A stretch of DNA of 64,000 bases from Gammaproteobacteria bacterium (GCA_024742415.1 JANSYN010000014.1:43332-107331), one strand, 5' to 3'; positions 9,788 to 19,146 are shown, counted from the first letter of the stretch. Numbers and translations are program-made. Notes: a model not told the origin generated them from the letters alone.

Positions 9788-10684
9788 TCAACCCTGGGAT
9801 TGAACAACACGGGCCTTGCTGCGGGCAATCAATTGCGCTGCCTTTTCACCCAACACGGACCGCGCCAGCCCCGCATAGCGCGGCTGCTCGATCAGGAACT
9901 GAAAACTGGTTTTTTCACCCCGGTGACAGTGCCAGTAATCAACGAAACTGCTGTTTTCTTCATTGAAGCGTGTCACCAGCGCAGCACTGGCCGCATTGGA
10001 CAGCTTTTGCAGAGATTTTGCCGCTACCCCAGGCGACGATGGGGACACCTCGCGCGCGTCGACCCCGATATGCCGTGAGAAGAACTGCAGCGTTTGCGCC
10101 TGCGGCCACTGCGTCACTTCCTCGTACCACAATGACAGCTCGGTAACGCCTCGCTGCGCGAAAAACTGACGCATATAGCGCTCTCCCGACACAATGTTCA
10201 GGGCAATACGCGCGATTTCGCTGGCATCATAGGGTGCATCGGGAACACCTTCGGTAGATTGGAAGGAATGATAAATACCGGTGTGCTTGGCGCGGTACAG
10301 GGATACCGCCTGCGCAACAAAGTCTTTTCGACGCAGGGAGAACCAGGTTTGCACATCATCAAACAAATTACCATACCCCTGGACAGACAGCGCCTCCAAC
10401 TGCTTAGGGGCAACCTCAAACCCGAACACACCCTGGGTCTGGTGGTAGATCTTCAGGTACTCGTAATAGGCATAAACAGTGTCGCTGCGGCTCTGTCGTA
10501 TGGCTTAGTCGGCGGCTTGCTGGTTGAAGAATTCCTTTGGATCACCTAGAAACCCGGATGAATGCAGAAGTTCTCCAAGCCAGGTACTACCAGAGCGCGG
10601 CGTAAACACGATGCCGTAGCGCTGTGAGGCCGCATCGATACGCAGGGAGGCAAACAATTCAGACCAGGGTTTGGGTTTGGACAT
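9788..10684 (-). pseudogene. Stf0-type sulfotransferase interrupted by one in-frame TAA
   Basis: Two open frames in the same register (upstream part ending at 10505, downstream part from about 10500 to 9788) are separated only by a TAA at 10505-10507. The upstream part holds the PAPS-binding loop FTPRSGSTWLGELLHSSGF followed by GDPKEFFN, as in Stf0/NodH-like sulfotransferases. The downstream part continues without frameshift (AIRQSRSDTVYAYYEYLK), with the SLYRAKHTG and RFNEENSSFVDYW segments. Read through, the product is about 298 residues. A single base change (for example CAA or GAA to TAA) explains the break; a sequencing error or a very recent mutation is possible. The start at 10684 is a guess: the frame is open to 10900. 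Confidence 0.8.
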
Positions 10685-10962
10685 AGATCGAACCAGCAAT
10701 TCATCGAACAGCCCGTACAGGCCGGTTGTGTCACGCCAGGCTGGGGCGCGAGCCAGCGCTGCCGCGTTGAGACTGCTCAGCACTGCTCGGCAATACGTCC
10801 AGCACAGCCTCCCGGCGGTTCTCCTTGTACTGTGACGTGTTGTCACAACGTGTCTCAGTGATCGGGGAAGAACGGCCGTGTACTTTTTAAGGCAACTCAC
10901 TCCACAGGCTTTAGTTTAGGGCGTTGCGGGTTGCTGTCGCAAGCGCGCAGGCACCTTAATAC

Positions 10963-11343
10963 TTACTGCAGCGCGCGCTTGGCCAAAGCCCTGTTTTTTT
11001 GTGCCGGCTCATAGGCAACGCTGGCACCATCGACCCGGTCATAGCACTGAATCGCCTCGGCCAGCTTGCCCTGGTCTAACAAACTGTTACCGAGATTGAA
11101 ATTGACCTGCGACTCTGCATCGGGAGCCGATAACTCCAGCGACTTGCGAAAACACACTTCCGCCTGCAGCGGTTTTTTCATTCCGTCGTAGCAGTTACCC
11201 AACGCAAACCAGCATTGGGCGTGTTCCGGCGCGAGCTCCAGCGCGCGCCTGAACAGCTGTGTGGCCTGTTCCAGCTCGCCTTGCCTGTAGCACACACAGC
11301 CGTCCTGATAGGCCTGATGACTTTGCTCTGACGCGTCCGACAT
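10963..11343 (-). CDS. TPR-repeat protein
   Basis: 126 residues from the ATG of MSDASEQ, preceded by GGGAGGA seven bases upstream. Three tetratricopeptide units are visible: about 10-43 (YQDGCVCYRQGELEQATQLF), 44-77 (AQCWFALGNCYDGMKKPLQA) and 80-113 (VNFNLGNSLLDQGKLAEAI). There is no signal peptide or membrane span, so it is probably a cytoplasmic protein-interaction adaptor. It lies upstream of the broken sulfotransferase on the same strand, 280 bp away; TPR and sulfotransferase genes are often neighbours or fused, but a link here is inferred only. Confidence 0.8.
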   Translation of the reverse strand: MSDASEQSHQAYQDGCVCYRQGELEQATQLFRRALELAPEHAQCWFALGNCYDGMKKPLQAEVCFRKSLELSAPDAESQVNFNLGNSLLDQGKLAEAIQCYDRVDGASVAYEPAQKNRALAKRALQ

Positions 11344-11532
11344 GTGTTCCTCCCGTTCAAAATTCGATTGAGAAGTGATGAACACGCGGCAACATAACGC
11401 ATAAACCAACGCACAAACCAACGCACACCCTCACGCTGTCACATTGTTGGTGTGCGCCGGGCCGACGTCCAGTGCATTGTTAACAAAAGGCGTAAAAAGT
11501 GCTCGCCTCTGCGTGCTGCGGCGTAAAAGCCG

Positions 11533-11899
11533 TTAAAACTGGCTGAAATCCGCCGGGCGCTTTGGCATAAACGCTGTGATGGCCTCGTCAAACTGCAGCG
11601 CGTGCATACAGCATGCAAATTCGCAATTTTCGATCTCCATGGGCTGATCTACGTCGCGCGGCGAGGGGCACGCTGGTGAAGGTGCTCACGTCATTGCCGC
11701 TGCTGAGACCATCCTGCGTCCCGCCCAGCACCATCACGCGCCCTTCAGATGAGGCATCGGCCATCTCCAGCAGCTGCGCCATGCACGTGCACACCCGGTC
11801 ATACAGCGCTTTTTTTTTTGCTGGCCGATGTATAGTGACAGGAAGGGTATGCGCGTCCAAACGGGCGACGACTTCATCGACATCGCGACCGAGATCCAT
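11533..11899 (-). pseudogene. Shrunken enoyl-CoA hydratase remnant
   Basis: The 5' part encodes a crotonase N-terminus (LPVTIHRPAKKKALYDRV, then VMVLGGTQDGLSSGNDV, matching the 'RP.kkNAl' and 'G..FcaGnD' blocks). After about 80 codons the frame is lost. A second frame resumes with ALQFDEAITAFMPKRPADFS and a stop, which is the crotonase C-terminal tail. The total is about 122 codons against about 256 for the family, so roughly half of the middle is gone, plus a frameshift. A normal ribosome site (GGGGG) still precedes the ATG at 11899. Non-functional in all likelihood. Confidence 0.75.
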
Positions 11900-11968
11900 G
11901 GTATTACCCCCTGATAATCCAGACAGTGTGGGTTTAGCTGCAGGGCGTCAACGGCCCTGGGCGTTCGG

Positions 11969-13021
11969 TCATTTTACTACGGTATTCTCTAGCATACCCA
12001 GGTGAGTGCCAAACCCCTTAACAACATCGCCCGCCCCCAGGTACGCCCAGGGTGCCCACAGTGTTACAGGTTTGAACATTACGCCACCAGGCGTGCCGGT
12101 CATGATGACCGAACCGGCGTTTATCCTGTCGCAATCAGCCAGGGTCAGTACAGCACCCGCGCTATCATACTGATTCGCGCATTGTTGCAGGCTTTTCTTA
12201 AGGATGGTTTCAGGTGCCCAGATCATCTGGTTGGCCAGCGTACGCTGACGCAGCCGATCGTTGACGTAGAGACTCAGCTCGACTCTCTGGTGGAAATCAG
12301 TGCCACGCGGGATGACCAGCAGTGGGCCAACCGGCATGCGAGTGTCGCCGCCCTTGCCCAGTGCGAAACCACTGCGGCCCATGGGCCCATCCAGGTCGAT
12401 GTCGCGCACCAGCAGCCAGCGGTCGGTAAAATCATTGCAGAGAATGTAACCCAGTTCGATGCGCGCGCCGTCCACGTAATCGGTCAGCGGTACCACACAG
12501 AGCTCAATTTCGTAATCCAGGCGCGTACCGGCATATACACCTGCATTCCAGGCCGATGGCGCGGAAAGTTTCGGAAAGAGAAACGGCTCACCCGCGTGGC
12601 CCACCTCGCGAGCGTGTTCAGCATAGTTGGTGCCTGCGGCAATCGCGCGCTCACCGGATGGCAACGGCGCTATCAATGCCTCCCACGGCACGACCTGCAT
12701 CATCGGTGCCTGCGCAAACACGCGCACAAGGTGTTCCATACCCAGTGCGCTGTAGGCCTGTACCGCGTCGTCAAAACCGCGGGAGAAATAGGCATTGAGA
12801 TTCACAGCGCTGATGCCCTCTGCGTTTGCCGAGGTTACCAGCAGCACGGCGCCATCCTGCGTCTGGGCCAGGGTCACCGCACGGCTTATTGGTGCAATCG
12901 CCAGCGCAGTCGATGGTACAGCGGTGAGTCTCTCATCAAAGATAGGCCTGGACAAATACACGCTGGCAGCAACAATCAACGCCAGCACTAGCGCAAGGCT
13001 CGCGATCACGAATCTGGACAT
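11969..13021 (-). CDS. Membrane-anchored fumarylacetoacetate hydrolase-family protein
   Basis: 350 residues. The first 26 residues form a signal anchor (MSRFVIASLALVLALIVAASV). The rest is a FAH-type domain: GTNYAEHAREVG, LDYEIELCVV (metal-binding E-x-E type residues), GYILCNDFTDRWL, and the C-terminal INAGSVIMTGTPGGVMF block. FAH-family enzymes cleave C-C bonds in 2-keto or acylpyruvate-like compounds; an exported or membrane-tethered version is unusual. GGGAGATCGG precedes the ATG. The substrate is unknown. Confidence 0.82.
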   Translation of the reverse strand: MSRFVIASLALVLALIVAASVYLSRPIFDERLTAVPSTALAIAPISRAVTLAQTQDGAVLLVTSANAEGISAVNLNAYFSRGFDDAVQAYSALGMEHLVRVFAQAPMMQVVPWEALIAPLPSGERAIAAGTNYAEHAREVGHAGEPFLFPKLSAPSAWNAGVYAGTRLDYEIELCVVPLTDYVDGARIELGYILCNDFTDRWLLVRDIDLDGPMGRSGFALGKGGDTRMPVGPLLVIPRGTDFHQRVELSLYVNDRLRQRTLANQMIWAPETILKKSLQQCANQYDSAGAVLTLADCDRINAGSVIMTGTPGGVMFKPVTLWAPWAYLGAGDVVKGFGTHLGMLENTVVK

Positions 13022-13252
13022 ACCGATCTCCCTAGTACCATCAATGTTTCACCATGCCGCATACGCAGCAGAAATGCCATCGCGTCCGCCCTGCGCATGC
13101 GTGTGCAACCCCTTAGCCAGGCGTGGCATGCGAAGTTTGGCAGCGCTGCGGCGCTGCTTTACACTGGCGCTTCGCGAAGCGACGACACCCGCGAGCGTGC
13201 CGCGTTTCCCCGGGGCTGCCGCCCGCTGACCACAGGCAAGGCCTGCATACCT

Positions 13253-13918
13253 ATGCTAAATGAACAGCAGATACGATATTTCCACAGTTTTGGCTACCTC
13301 CTGCTGGAGGGCTTGCTGGCAGAAGATGTCAGCGATATCAGCGCCGCCTTTGACGCGGTCATGCAAGACCCGGACAACGGCGCAACGCAGCTGGATTACG
13401 CCAACGGTGACCGCCTCATGGTGCCGGCGATCGCCGAACACCACCCCGTGTTACGTGCGCTGAAGAGTGACCCACGGATCACGAGCATCCCCGACAGCTT
13501 GATCGGCAGTCAATGGGAATACGCCGAGAGTTCGGGCGACGTTATGGACTGCGAAACCACGTGGCATCGCGACGTCTACCACTCGCCGCTGACACAATTT
13601 CACATCAAGCTGCTGATGTACCTCGACCCACTTACCGCCTCCACCGGCGCGCTGCGCGTCCTGCCAGGCACTCACTACTATCAGGATCGCTACGTGAAAG
13701 ACGTGCTCTCAGGCCAGGGTTTTCCAGATCGCATGGAAGAGGTCTTCGGTGTCGCCGCGCATCAACTGCCCGGCGTTCCCATAGCCACTACGCCAGGTGA
13801 TGTTATTGTCTTGAATTTCCGCACAGTGCACGCCAGCTTTTGCGGCGCAGGCACCCGGCGCCTGCTGAACATGAATTATCGGGAACCGGCCAGCAGCGGC
13901 GCTGAACAGGCAAACTGA
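13253..13918 (+). CDS. Phytanoyl-CoA dioxygenase (PhyH)-family oxygenase
   Basis: 221 residues; an Fe(II)/2-oxoglutarate oxygenase fold is predicted. The metal triad is visible: HRD at His105/Asp107 and a distal His193 in FRTVHASF, with Arg203 as the likely 2-oxoglutarate anchor. The N-terminal QIRYFHSFGYLLLEGLL is typical of PhyH proteins. The frame is open 52 codons upstream, but the ATG of MLNEQQIRYF matches the family start. It is divergent from the FAH-like gene. The substrate cannot be inferred; lipid, amino-acid-like and natural-product substrates all occur in this family. Confidence 0.85.
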   Translation: MLNEQQIRYFHSFGYLLLEGLLAEDVSDISAAFDAVMQDPDNGATQLDYANGDRLMVPAIAEHHPVLRALKSDPRITSIPDSLIGSQWEYAESSGDVMDCETTWHRDVYHSPLTQFHIKLLMYLDPLTASTGALRVLPGTHYYQDRYVKDVLSGQGFPDRMEEVFGVAAHQLPGVPIATTPGDVIVLNFRTVHASFCGAGTRRLLNMNYREPASSGAEQAN

Positions 13919-13978
13919 CTGCCCACTCCGCGGCCTCGTGCTGCGTACGCGCTGTAGCGCAATGACGACTGCCCCGCG

Positions 13979-14497
13979 CTACCTGGCCGTTTGCCGAGCG
14001 ACTTTCTTAAGCTTGGCCCTGGACGGTTTGTCGCCGTTATCCGCCGCACGCTGCAACCAGTAAGCATAGGCTTGCGCGTCGCGCTCAACACCGTGCCCTG
14101 CGTAGTACATTTTGGATAACAGTATCTGTGCCTTGAGATGATCCTCGCGCGCGGCCGGCTCAAGCAGACGGAATGCGCGCTCGTAATCGCCGCGCATAAA
14201 CGCCCGCACACCCAACTGTGCATCGGTTGCCGTCGGCACCCGGTGGGCCTCTGGCTCTGTTGTGCGCAACTGTGCGGTAGACTCTGCCGCTGCCTCGACA
14301 TCGCCCCGAGTCGTTGCGACGCCCTTGTTTTTGGCCCTCGCCAGTTGTTGGCTGGTACAGGCGCCTGTTGCTGCCTCGGCGGTATCGTCAGCGCGCGCCT
14401 GCGTGGTGCGGTCGTCGCGATGGCGCAGGAAATACACACCCACCAGCAGCAGCGCCAATCCCGACACTAAAATTGCTACCAGCATCGCCGCCGGCAT
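13979..14497 (-). CDS. Membrane-anchored Sel1-like repeat protein
   Basis: 172 residues. An N-terminal membrane helix (MLVAILVSGLALLLVGVYFL) is followed by a low-complexity Ala/Thr-rich linker and a C-terminal domain (about 95-160) with Sel1-like units: AFMRGDYERAFRLLEPAA and LLSKMYYAGHGVERDAQAYA. The ATG overlaps the stop of the upstream radical SAM gene (TGATG), so translation is coupled; a GTG one codon earlier is an alternative. It may help tether or scaffold the radical SAM product's pathway, which is inference from the overlap only. Confidence 0.75.
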   Translation of the reverse strand: MPAAMLVAILVSGLALLLVGVYFLRHRDDRTTQARADDTAEAATGACTSQQLARAKNKGVATTRGDVEAAAESTAQLRTTEPEAHRVPTATDAQLGVRAFMRGDYERAFRLLEPAAREDHLKAQILLSKMYYAGHGVERDAQAYAYWLQRAADNGDKPSRAKLKKVARQTAR

Positions 14498-15492
14498 CAC
14501 GGTGCATCACTGGCCAGGATAAACGGCGGGAACTTCTGCTGGCGTTCTTGCAGCTCTGCGATCTTCTTTGGCAGACTGTCTGCGGACGCTTCGCCCGCTT
14601 CGATTTCAAACAGCACTTCGCGCACCACGTTGGTGGTATCGAGGTCGCAATCCTTGCACGCCGGCGGCGCCACCTCCTGAAAAAAGGCGGCCTTTTTGAT
14701 CACATCCATCTCTTCGATGCTGTAGTCAAACACCGAGCCCAGGGGACTGAGTTTGCGATAATCGTTGCAGCACAAATAGTACTGGCCATTCCAGCCAACA
14801 AAAAGCATGACAAAGGGCACCAGGCAGACATGGCTCAGGGCGTTGTCCTGCAGTATCTGCTGTGCCTGCGCCGCGTGACGGTCATTGCCGACAAAGTACA
14901 GGCCTATATCGCAGGCACCGCCCCGATTGGTTTGCTCGAAATGGCAGAACTCATCGATACCCGCCTCAGACCAGAACGCCTGGTAGTGCTCCAGTTTCTC
15001 GCGATTGAGATCGTGCGCAACGAGACTGACCTGCGTGCGCACCGGTTTGCCCGCGGCATCATTCATATCCAGAAAGCGCAGAATATTGGCGCGGGTTTCG
15101 TCAAAGCTCAGCGCATAGACTTCTTCGTAGTCATCGCCGAGGTCGCTGATGCTGAAACAGATATGATCAACGGTTGAGTCCAGCACCGCCCTTGCCAGGT
15201 CTTCGCTGAGCAGGGAACCATTGGTGGTGAAGCCGTAGTCGAGTTTGAACTCGGCAACTATCTGCAAGATCTCGCGGAACTGCGGGTGCAGCGTTGGCTC
15301 ACCCTGCCCCGCAGAATGGATCTTGGGGGTGACCTCCAGCGCCGACGCGCGCTCCAGCGCCTTGCGAAACGCCTCCAGCGTGATAAACCCCTGATCTGGT
15401 GTCTGGTCGCGCGGGCAAAACGTGCACTGGGCGTTACACCGGTTGGTGAGCTCAATGTCGAGATTGCGCATACCTTGCTTGAATCTTGCCAT
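14497..15492 (-). CDS. Radical SAM protein with C-terminal SPASM-like cysteines
   Basis: 331 residues. The radical-SAM cluster motif C-x3-C-x2-C is at about residues 19-26 (CNAQCTFC), followed by a glycine-rich SAM site SAGQGEPTLHP. C-terminal cysteines (YYLCCND around 225-245, and CKDCDLD around 280) suggest an auxiliary Fe-S cluster of SPASM or twitch type. The product or substrate is not evident. It lies 166 bp downstream of a sulfatase gene on the same strand and overlaps the Sel1-like gene, so a role in maturing a neighbouring protein is conceivable, but the N-terminus does not look like the anaerobic sulfatase-maturating enzymes I know. Confidence 0.85.
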   Translation of the reverse strand: MARFKQGMRNLDIELTNRCNAQCTFCPRDQTPDQGFITLEAFRKALERASALEVTPKIHSAGQGEPTLHPQFREILQIVAEFKLDYGFTTNGSLLSEDLARAVLDSTVDHICFSISDLGDDYEEVYALSFDETRANILRFLDMNDAAGKPVRTQVSLVAHDLNREKLEHYQAFWSEAGIDEFCHFEQTNRGGACDIGLYFVGNDRHAAQAQQILQDNALSHVCLVPFVMLFVGWNGQYYLCCNDYRKLSPLGSVFDYSIEEMDVIKKAAFFQEVAPPACKDCDLDTTNVVREVLFEIEAGEASADSLPKKIAELQERQQKFPPFILASDAP

Positions 15493-15658
15493 AGGATGGT
15501 TCTGGATTGCCCCGTAACTGTCAGAGGGCGCCCCAGCTGGCGCGCCGCAGATTTACAGGCCCTAGTTAACGGGCAGCGTGTGTTTATGTCAATGCGGATC
15601 GCGCGCGACGCCCACCGTCAGGCTAACAACAGGTATCGGGCAAGGCGTTGCTCGGCCG

Positions 15659-17596
15659 CTACAGAACGTTGCCGGCGCCCGCCGTTTGCCGCGCTTGCAC
15701 TGCTGGGCCGCACAGGCTTGGCAGGTCGGCCACCGCATTGCGCAGAAGCCCACCGGGCGGATCGTCAGTCAACCGCTCGCTCAATACCAGGGGGCGGCTG
15801 AGCGTGCCCGTAAACACACCTGCTGCTGTAGCGTCCTGGCCCAGGAACGTTGGGTGCTCGTAGCCCTGCAGCATGATGGCAGGGGCATTGGAGTGTCGCG
15901 ACTGTTGCAGTTGTCCGTTCACGTAGATTTCAACACTGGACCAGTTGGTCGCAGGCTGGATCGGTGAGAGCGCATGGTGGGTAGTAATGACCAGCTCGGA
16001 GCAGCGACCGGAGGGCAGCGGCGGCAGGATCATCAGCTCACCCAGTACGCCAACCACCAGGTTATCGGCACTGGAGTAAACACCCCAGCGATCCTGTTGA
16101 TAGACCAGCGTCTGCATCTGCGCTGTTTGCCGTTCGGGTGTGACTCCCAATGCCAGGGTGAACCCGCGGTAGCCGGGGCTGCGCAGGTAGTCACTGCCGG
16201 TCAGTCGTGCTGCCCCCGACTCGCCCAGCACCTGGTAGTCCAGCGGAACCTTGCGCTGCGCCAGGCGCCACTGGCGCAGCTGTTCCAGTAACGACGTGGC
16301 AACCTCGGGGTGATCAGCGATGACATTGGTCGCCCCGGTCGGATCCGCTTCCAGATCGTTGAGGGTGGGCGTCAGCCAAAGGCCCTGTGTGTAGCGCCAG
16401 CGTCCATCAACAGAAAGGACAGAAATCTTGAAGGTCCTTGAATCGGAATACTCCCACAGCAACTGTGGGCTCGGTGGCAATGGTTCGCTTCGCAGGTCGC
16501 GGCCGATGGCAGACTCAGGTATCGCTGCACCTGCCGCGCGCGCTATCGTCGGCAATACATCATACAGGCTCACGATGTCGTTGATCGTCGCTCCCGCGTG
16601 CGCCCGGTCCGGCCAGCGGATCAGCAATGGTGTGCGTACGCCACCTTCAAAAAACTCCGTCTTGCGGCCGTGGTATGGCGCATTACTGTCGGCGAACCGT
16701 GCTGTCCCGCCATTGTCGCTGAGAATGATCACCAGCGTATTGGCGGCCTGGCCAGTGTCCTGCAGCGCCCGCAACACCCTGCCCACGCTGTCGTCCAACT
16801 GCTCGATCAACGCCTGGTACTTGCCTTTACCATTATTTTCATACTTGCGCGCGAAACGCGGTGCGGGCTGAATCGGGCTGTGCGGCGCAAAGTACCAAAG
16901 GTTAAGGAACCACGGGGAGCCCGTCGCGCGCTGGTCATTGAGATAGGTTACCGCACTGTCGGTGATGATATCTGTCAGGTGACCCTTGTACTTTGTCGGT
17001 GGTAAATCGTTCAATCGCAGGTGCGGGTCGCGATAGGTAGGTGCGCCAAAATTGATGCCATCCGTTGTGGCGCCATCGAGTTCATGCTGCAGCAAAAAGC
17101 CAAACCACTGGTCAAAGCCTGCATGCAGTGGCGACTGTTCTGGCGTCGCATTGCCCACATGCCACTTACCGATGTGCTGCGTGCTGTAACCGGCATCGCG
17201 CAGAACCGTTGCAATCGTGGTGGTACCAGGGCTCAAACCCAGGTGTGTCGGGCGAAAGCCAAACCGCGCCGGGTACTGGCCGGTCAGCAGCGCTGCTCGC
17301 GCAACAGAGCATGAGGCGTCAGCGTAATGCCGCGTATAGTGCACGCCCTGGGCAGCAAAGCGCGCCAGGTTAGGCGTGGGTGAATCGACAGCACCTGCTG
17401 CGCCCAGGTCATTGACCCCGAAATCATCCAGCACAATCAGCAGCACGTTAGGCTTTGTCTTGCCGTTTGTGACAGGCTCGTCAGTCTTTTGACTGCAGGC
17501 TGCAAGCATTGTCAGTAATGCGCAAACAAGTGCAATACCGCGCAGCCCGGCGCGAAAGCGGCTACTGCTATCGACTGTGCCGGGGCTGAAGCCCAT
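15659..17596 (-). CDS. Lipoprotein sulfatase with a non-standard CSVAR active-site motif
   Basis: 645 residues from the ATG at 17596 (AGGAG five bases upstream). A lipobox ends at Cys34 (TMLAAC). Family features: LIVLDDFGVND (metal-binding Asp pair, about 57-58), SCSVARAALLTGQYP (catalytic Cys96), HIGKWHVG and LSDNGG. The normal formylglycine motif is C-x-P/A-S-R; here it reads C-S-V-A-R. A C-terminal LamG/lectin-like beta domain (about 520-630; SSVEIYVNGQLQQSRHS) may bind a sulfated polysaccharide. It is predicted to be a surface or periplasmic enzyme removing sulfate esters. Its start overlaps the end of the upstream CoA ligase gene. Confidence 0.88.
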   Translation of the reverse strand: MGFSPGTVDSSSRFRAGLRGIALVCALLTMLAACSQKTDEPVTNGKTKPNVLLIVLDDFGVNDLGAAGAVDSPTPNLARFAAQGVHYTRHYADASCSVARAALLTGQYPARFGFRPTHLGLSPGTTTIATVLRDAGYSTQHIGKWHVGNATPEQSPLHAGFDQWFGFLLQHELDGATTDGINFGAPTYRDPHLRLNDLPPTKYKGHLTDIITDSAVTYLNDQRATGSPWFLNLWYFAPHSPIQPAPRFARKYENNGKGKYQALIEQLDDSVGRVLRALQDTGQAANTLVIILSDNGGTARFADSNAPYHGRKTEFFEGGVRTPLLIRWPDRAHAGATINDIVSLYDVLPTIARAAGAAIPESAIGRDLRSEPLPPSPQLLWEYSDSRTFKISVLSVDGRWRYTQGLWLTPTLNDLEADPTGATNVIADHPEVATSLLEQLRQWRLAQRKVPLDYQVLGESGAARLTGSDYLRSPGYRGFTLALGVTPERQTAQMQTLVYQQDRWGVYSSADNLVVGVLGELMILPPLPSGRCSELVITTHHALSPIQPATNWSSVEIYVNGQLQQSRHSNAPAIMLQGYEHPTFLGQDATAAGVFTGTLSRPLVLSERLTDDPPGGLLRNAVADLPSLCGPAVQARQTAGAGNVL

Positions 17597-17598
17597 TG

Positions 17599-19146
17599 TC
17601 ACTCCTGATCCACCCCGCTGTCGGCATCCAACACAAAACCCTCACGGACAACGCGACGCAGTAACTTGCCGGTTTCGTTATACGGCAGCGATTGCTCAAA
17701 TCGGATATGTTGCGGCACTTTTGAGGAGCGCAATGTTGCCTTGACCAGATCCTTCAGCTCTTGCTTCAGCGACTGCTGCAGGTGCGCATCGATCGCATCG
17801 GCATCGTGCAGAACCACCACCGCCGCCACGGCCTCGCCCCAGTGCTCGTCGGGAACACCGATGACGGCCACATCGGCAACGGCCGCATGTGTCAACAGCG
17901 CGTCTTCGATCTCTCCGGGAGACATGTTCTCTGCGCCGCGCACAATAACGTCATCTGCCCGCCCTGCAAGAAAAAGGTAGCCTTCTTCGTCAAGTTCGCC
18001 CGCATCGCGCGTGGCAAACCAGCCGTTGGCATCGAGCATACTGCCCTTGCCAACGTACTCGCCTGAGACTTGCTCACCGCGCACGTATATCTCGCCGCGC
18101 TGCCCGGGCGCAAGTACCTTGCCGCTGTCGTCGCGAATCTGGATTTCCACACCCGGCAGGGGCAGGCCAACGGAGGTCATACGCCGTCGCTGCGCGGGCT
18201 CCGTGCTTTCCATCGCAGCGCGGTGATGCCTGGGCAGCAGCACGCACAGTGTTGAACTGGTCTCGGTCAAGCCATAGGCCTGGGTAAACTCTACCTCGGG
18301 TAGCAATGCCATTGCCGCCTCGATTACCGGCCCCGGCATCTTGCCACCGCCGTAGGCCAGTGCACGCAGGTGCGGCAATTCAGGCCGCCCGAGCAGTTCC
18401 AGTTCAGCCACAATGGCGCGCAGCATCGTAGGCACCAGGAACGCCGTGGTGACCCGTTCCTGCTGCGCAAGTTCTATCCAGCGCCGTGCGTTGAAATTCG
18501 GCAGCTGCACAACCTTGCGCCCTGCATACACCGCGCTGATCACTGAGACGATCCCGGCAATATGGTAAGGCGGCACGGCCACCAGCAGTACTTCTTCCTC
18601 TGCCGCTGACCCAAACTCCACGGCAGAATGCATGTACGACACCAGGTGTCGCTGGCGCAGCACCGCCGCCTTGGGCGCGCCTGTCGTTCCGCTGGTAAAC
18701 AGCAGTACCGCTGTGGCCTCTGGGTCCATGTCCCAGTCTGCTTCGTGAGCGTGTGACTGCGCGCGTGCCTGGGCAATAAAGCTGTCACGGTTTATGCATT
18801 CCACTGCAGGATGCGTTGCCAGCTGTCGCGCCCACTCATTGTCGGTAATCAGGCGGGCGGGCGCTATGCGCTCCAACAGTGCGTTGATCTCGCCGTCGGA
18901 GAGCCGATAGTTTATTGGCACGAACGGCCTGCCGGCCCAGGCGCTGGCAAACAGACCGATGGGTAGCGCGAAGCTGCTGACATCCAGCATCGCCAGGTGC
19001 GCGCTGTCACTCTTTTGCAACTGCGCGGCGGCGGTGCCTGCGGCCTGCAGTAACTCGGTATAGGTGATGCTGTCCTGACCATTGCAGAACGCCGTGCGCT
19101 GCCCAAATGCACCGGCTGCGCTTGCAAGCAAGCTCATCAGATTCAT
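17599..19146 (-). CDS. AMP-forming acyl-CoA synthetase
   Basis: 515 residues of the ANL superfamily. Motifs: P-loop LLFTSGTTGAPKAAV (about 150-165), AYGLTETSS, the hinge region LAGRADDVIVRGAENMSPGE and the C-terminal catalytic lysine region LPYNETGKLLRR. It activates a carboxylic acid to its CoA thioester through an acyl-adenylate; the chain length cannot be read from the sequence. AAGGA precedes the ATG. It lies 27 bp after the Nudix gene and overlaps the sulfatase gene, so the PPK2-Nudix-ligase-sulfatase run may be one transcript. Confidence 0.9.
   Translation of the reverse strand: MNLMSLLASAAGAFGQRTAFCNGQDSITYTELLQAAGTAAAQLQKSDSAHLAMLDVSSFALPIGLFASAWAGRPFVPINYRLSDGEINALLERIAPARLITDNEWARQLATHPAVECINRDSFIAQARAQSHAHEADWDMDPEATAVLLFTSGTTGAPKAAVLRQRHLVSYMHSAVEFGSAAEEEVLLVAVPPYHIAGIVSVISAVYAGRKVVQLPNFNARRWIELAQQERVTTAFLVPTMLRAIVAELELLGRPELPHLRALAYGGGKMPGPVIEAAMALLPEVEFTQAYGLTETSSTLCVLLPRHHRAAMESTEPAQRRRMTSVGLPLPGVEIQIRDDSGKVLAPGQRGEIYVRGEQVSGEYVGKGSMLDANGWFATRDAGELDEEGYLFLAGRADDVIVRGAENMSPGEIEDALLTHAAVADVAVIGVPDEHWGEAVAAVVVLHDADAIDAHLQQSLKQELKDLVKATLRSSKVPQHIRFEQSLPYNETGKLLRRVVREGFVLDADSGVDQE

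Noticed and set aside
11380..11430. ACCAACGCACAA short repeat upstream of the TPR gene
   Set aside because: Only two imperfect copies; not distinguishable from chance.
12002..12991. 329-codon plus-strand frame opposite the FAH-like gene
   Set aside because: Antisense shadow; no motif, while the minus strand carries FAH blocks and a ribosome site.
14497..15492. Calling the radical SAM gene an anaerobic sulfatase-maturating enzyme
   Set aside because: Tempting from its position after a sulfatase, but its N-terminus and length do not match known anSMEs; kept as a hypothesis only.
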